Of a stretch of DNA of 6,929 nt, positions 5,156 through 6,929 are shown one piece after another (position 1 is the first letter of the stretch; each line of letters opens with the position of its first letter). Both the position numbers and the translations under genes were made by a program. The DNA comes from CAVZLD01 sp964522605. Lineage in GTDB: Bacteria; Planctomycetota; Planctomycetia; Pirellulales; Pirellulaceae. The DNA lies in NCBI GenBank assembly GCA_964522605.1, contig CAZFWV010000360.1:1-6929 (forward strand), given 5' to 3'. Under the pieces are notes generated by a model. That model was not told the DNA's origin. It saw only the letters and a list, made by a program, of their open reading frames with translations, and ran no database searches.

Positions 5156-6727
5156 ATGAGATGCAAAATGGTAATGAATTATGCTGTTCTGGCCATCGCC
5201 ATAACAGCATTGAGTTGCACGAATGTTCGTGCGCAGTTGATTGTGGCCGGTGATGCACTGGTCAACCTGGACGCCACGAGTCTCGCCGCAGGTCCGATCA
5301 CAACCTGGACCAACGCGGGAACGCTTGGTGACTTTACCGCCGTCGGCGCCCCCTCGGTCCAAAGCGTCAACGGTGCCAATGCCGTGGTCTTCGACGGGGT
5401 CGCAGATTACTTTGATGGGCCGCTTTCGGTGGCCGGAATCGAAGGCGCCAGCGATGTGTCGATCGAAGCGTGGGTGTTGAATCCAGCGATCCTCGGGGAA
5501 GAAACCATCCTGGCTTGGGGAGCGCGTGGTGGCCCGGATGGCAGCAACATGTCATTCAACTATGGTACGAATCCGTTCTATGGTGCCGTCGGGCACTGGG
5601 GCGCGCCGGACCTCGGTTGGAACATCGCGCCGGTTCAAAACGAGTGGCACCATCTGGTGTACACCTACGACGGAACCGAACAGCGGGTGTATGCGGATGG
5701 GGTCTTGAGGAATACGGAGACGGTTGCACTCAATGTCCAAGCGGGTCGGCCGATTCGACTGGCGTCTCAGACCGATGCCGGCGGCGCTGCCACGGGTGCG
5801 CTTCGAGGAAGCCTCGCGCTGGGCAACGTTCGCATCCATGATGGCGTCCTGACGGAAGCCGATGTGCTCAATAACTATGAGTTCGAGAAGGATCTTTTCC
5901 CGGCACCACCGGTCGTGCCACCGGTCGCGGAAAAATTGCCCTTGGGTGGTGGCCCCGCCCATCGCTACAGTTTCACGAGTGACGGCAGTGATTCCGTCGG
6001 GGGTGCGAATGGAACGCTCGTCAACCAGACGGGCGCCGCCGCTTTCGCCGGCGGACAACTCGTCCTGGGCAACGATGGCAGCCAGAACTCGAATGCCAAC
6101 AACGGACAGTCCAACGGCGATTACTTTGAAATCCCCAACGGGACGGTCTCCGGATTGGGCACGAGCGCCACGATTGAGACCTGGACAACCTGGAGCGGCG
6201 CCTTTGGAACGCCGTGGCAACGGATCTTCGACTTGGGAACCAGCGATGGCGGCGAAGGATTATCCGGAGGTGGTGCAAACAGCAGCTACATCTTCGCGAC
6301 GCCACGATCCGGGGATTCCACGCTGCGGACCGGACTCCGCAACGGCCCGACCGCGTTGGAATTGGTCGCTGACGACAACGCGATTATGGCGGAGAATGCC
6401 GAAACGCACGTCGCAGTCGTCATCGATGGCGAACAAGATTCCATGTCGCTGTACGTCAATGGCGAGTTTGTGGCATCGAACCAGGCTCACCTGACACTGG
6501 CCGATTTGAACGACAACAACAACTGGCTCGGACGAGCACAGTGGCCCGACACGATGTATGTCGGCAGCTACAACGAGTTCCGGCTCTACGATTACGCCCT
6601 GTCGGCGGACCAATTGCTGGGCAACTTTGGAGCCGGACCCGATGTCGTCAATGTCGTTCCGGAACCCAGCGGTCTGGTTCTCCTGCTTCTGGGCTTTTTG
6701 GGTCTGTGCCATCGACGTCGCAAGTAG
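5156..6727 (+). CDS. Secreted two-LamG-domain protein with PEP-CTERM anchor
   Basis: A 523-residue exported protein of unknown specific role. Residues 1-26 are a signal peptide: basic start, hydrophobic core YAVLAIAITALS, likely cleavage after V-R-A26. Residues ~28-245 form a LamG/concanavalin-like jelly-roll module (VNLDATSL near the start, VSIEAWVLNP, WHHLVYTYDGTEQRVYADGVLRN, VRIHDGVLTEADV). A proline-rich linker follows (about 248-262), where a 10-base direct repeat at 5906-5915 and 5918-5927 encodes the PPV repeats. Residues ~268-490 form a second module (HRYSFTSDGSDSVGGANGTLVN, YFEIPNGT, ATIETWTTWSG, SMSLYVNGEFVAS, YNEFRLYDYALSADQL). The end is a PEP-CTERM signal: V-P-E-P (501-504), a hydrophobic stretch (506-518), then H-R-R-R-K. 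In the family this tail is cut by an exosortase and the protein is delivered to the cell surface or extracellular matrix; no exosortase gene is in view. LamG modules usually bind carbohydrate or protein; no catalytic motif is evident. The 5156 start gives a signal peptide of normal length. Confidence 0.88.
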   Translation: MRCKMVMNYAVLAIAITALSCTNVRAQLIVAGDALVNLDATSLAAGPITTWTNAGTLGDFTAVGAPSVQSVNGANAVVFDGVADYFDGPLSVAGIEGASDVSIEAWVLNPAILGEETILAWGARGGPDGSNMSFNYGTNPFYGAVGHWGAPDLGWNIAPVQNEWHHLVYTYDGTEQRVYADGVLRNTETVALNVQAGRPIRLASQTDAGGAATGALRGSLALGNVRIHDGVLTEADVLNNYEFEKDLFPAPPVVPPVAEKLPLGGGPAHRYSFTSDGSDSVGGANGTLVNQTGAAAFAGGQLVLGNDGSQNSNANNGQSNGDYFEIPNGTVSGLGTSATIETWTTWSGAFGTPWQRIFDLGTSDGGEGLSGGGANSSYIFATPRSGDSTLRTGLRNGPTALELVADDNAIMAENAETHVAVVIDGEQDSMSLYVNGEFVASNQAHLTLADLNDNNNWLGRAQWPDTMYVGSYNEFRLYDYALSADQLLGNFGAGPDVVNVVPEPSGLVLLLLGFLGLCHRRRK

Positions 6728-6742
6728 ACATGGTTGGAAGCA

Positions 6743-6759
6743 CGCCGTAGCACACGGCG
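6743..6759 (+). other. Small hairpin in the 3' untranslated region
   Basis: CGCCGT (6743-6748) and ACGGCG (6754-6759) are exact inverted copies with a five-base loop, 15 bases after the stop codon. There is no T tract of its own. It probably adds a second stem before the main terminator, perhaps stabilising the mRNA end. Confidence 0.45.
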
Positions 6760-6771
6760 AACCCCAAGAAG

Positions 6772-6810
6772 AACGGTCAGCGAAGCCCTTGTTCGCTGGC
6801 CGTTTTTTTT
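6772..6810 (+). terminator. Intrinsic terminator of the PEP-CTERM gene
   Basis: ACGGTCAGCGAA (6773-6784) pairs with TTCGCTGGCCGT (6792-6803) through twelve consecutive pairs including one G-U, with a 7-base loop. The 3' arm runs into eight Ts (6803-6810). It lies about 45 bases after the stop codon. This is a textbook rho-independent terminator and marks the end of the transcription unit. Confidence 0.92.
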
Positions 6811-6852
6811 GCGCAGCGGGAGGTCGTTTTTTCCGTGGGCGGCTTCGCGCGC

Positions 6853-6892
6853 GTTTTGAAGTCGCACACTTTGTTAGAGCGCATTTCAAAAC
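6853..6892. repeat. 8-base inverted repeat near the window end
   Basis: GTTTTGAA (6853-6860) and TTCAAAAC (6885-6892) are perfect inverted copies separated by 24 bases. They lie past the terminator in bases that carry no supported gene. This could be an operator or part of the control region of a gene beyond the window, or chance. No clear promoter is visible. Confidence 0.3.
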
Positions 6893-6929
6893 CTGTCTTT
6901 CTCGAGGGGTGGCTGGCGGCAGAGCGCAG

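Noticed and set aside
6260..6889. 209-codon - strand frame across the PEP-CTERM 3' end and terminator
   Set aside because: It begins in noncoding DNA, crosses the intrinsic terminator, and is rich in basic residues typical of antisense shadow frames.
1..6929. CRISPR array, tRNA, rRNA, insertion sequence, toxin-antitoxin or phage genes
   Set aside because: No regularly spaced repeats, tRNA cloverleaf, transposase or phage motifs were seen on either strand.

Overview
The window reads as ordinary chromosomal DNA from a planctomycete-like bacterium (Planctomycetota). This rests on three things: GC-rich codon use, the style of the arginine enzymes and of the STAS protein (an S-S-L-A motif where classical anti-anti-sigma factors have D-S-x-G), and a secreted LamG-type protein with a PEP-CTERM sorting tail. 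The assignment is inference; there is no rRNA or other marker here. All supported genes lie on the + strand.

Bases 1-4051 hold an arginine biosynthesis cluster: argB (acetylglutamate kinase), argD (acetylornithine aminotransferase), argF (ornithine carbamoyltransferase), then rph (RNase PH). Together argB, argD and argF cover three of the steps from N-acetylglutamate to citrulline. argC and a deacetylation or transacetylation gene (argJ or argE) are not in the window. argD to argF is a 15-base gap and argF/rph overlap by four bases (GTGA), so these three are almost certainly one transcript. argB is separated from argD by 230 bases with no convincing gene. The tRNA-trimming exonuclease RNase PH is therefore probably co-expressed with an amino-acid pathway.

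Bases 4052-4346 are intergenic. They contain a short GCGGAT-rich repeat resembling dispersed repeats and a possible extended -10 promoter. Next comes a 141-residue single-domain STAS protein (4347-4772), probably a regulatory switch or anti-sigma antagonist.

Bases 4773-5155 are the least ordinary part. They form a long leader in front of the PEP-CTERM gene. It contains a strong hairpin with a seven-T tail (5027-5099), three TCGCGA-centred segments able to pair with one another, and a 9-base long-range complement (4929-4937 with 5116-5124). One of the alternative pairings crosses the terminator stem. The layout is what an attenuator or a terminated small RNA would look like, but the sequence alone does not prove either.

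Bases 5156-6727 encode a 523-residue exported protein: signal peptide, two dissimilar LamG/concanavalin-like modules joined by a proline-rich linker, and a PEP-CTERM anchor. A clear intrinsic terminator follows (6772-6810). The last ~120 bases hold an 8-base inverted repeat but no gene I can support.
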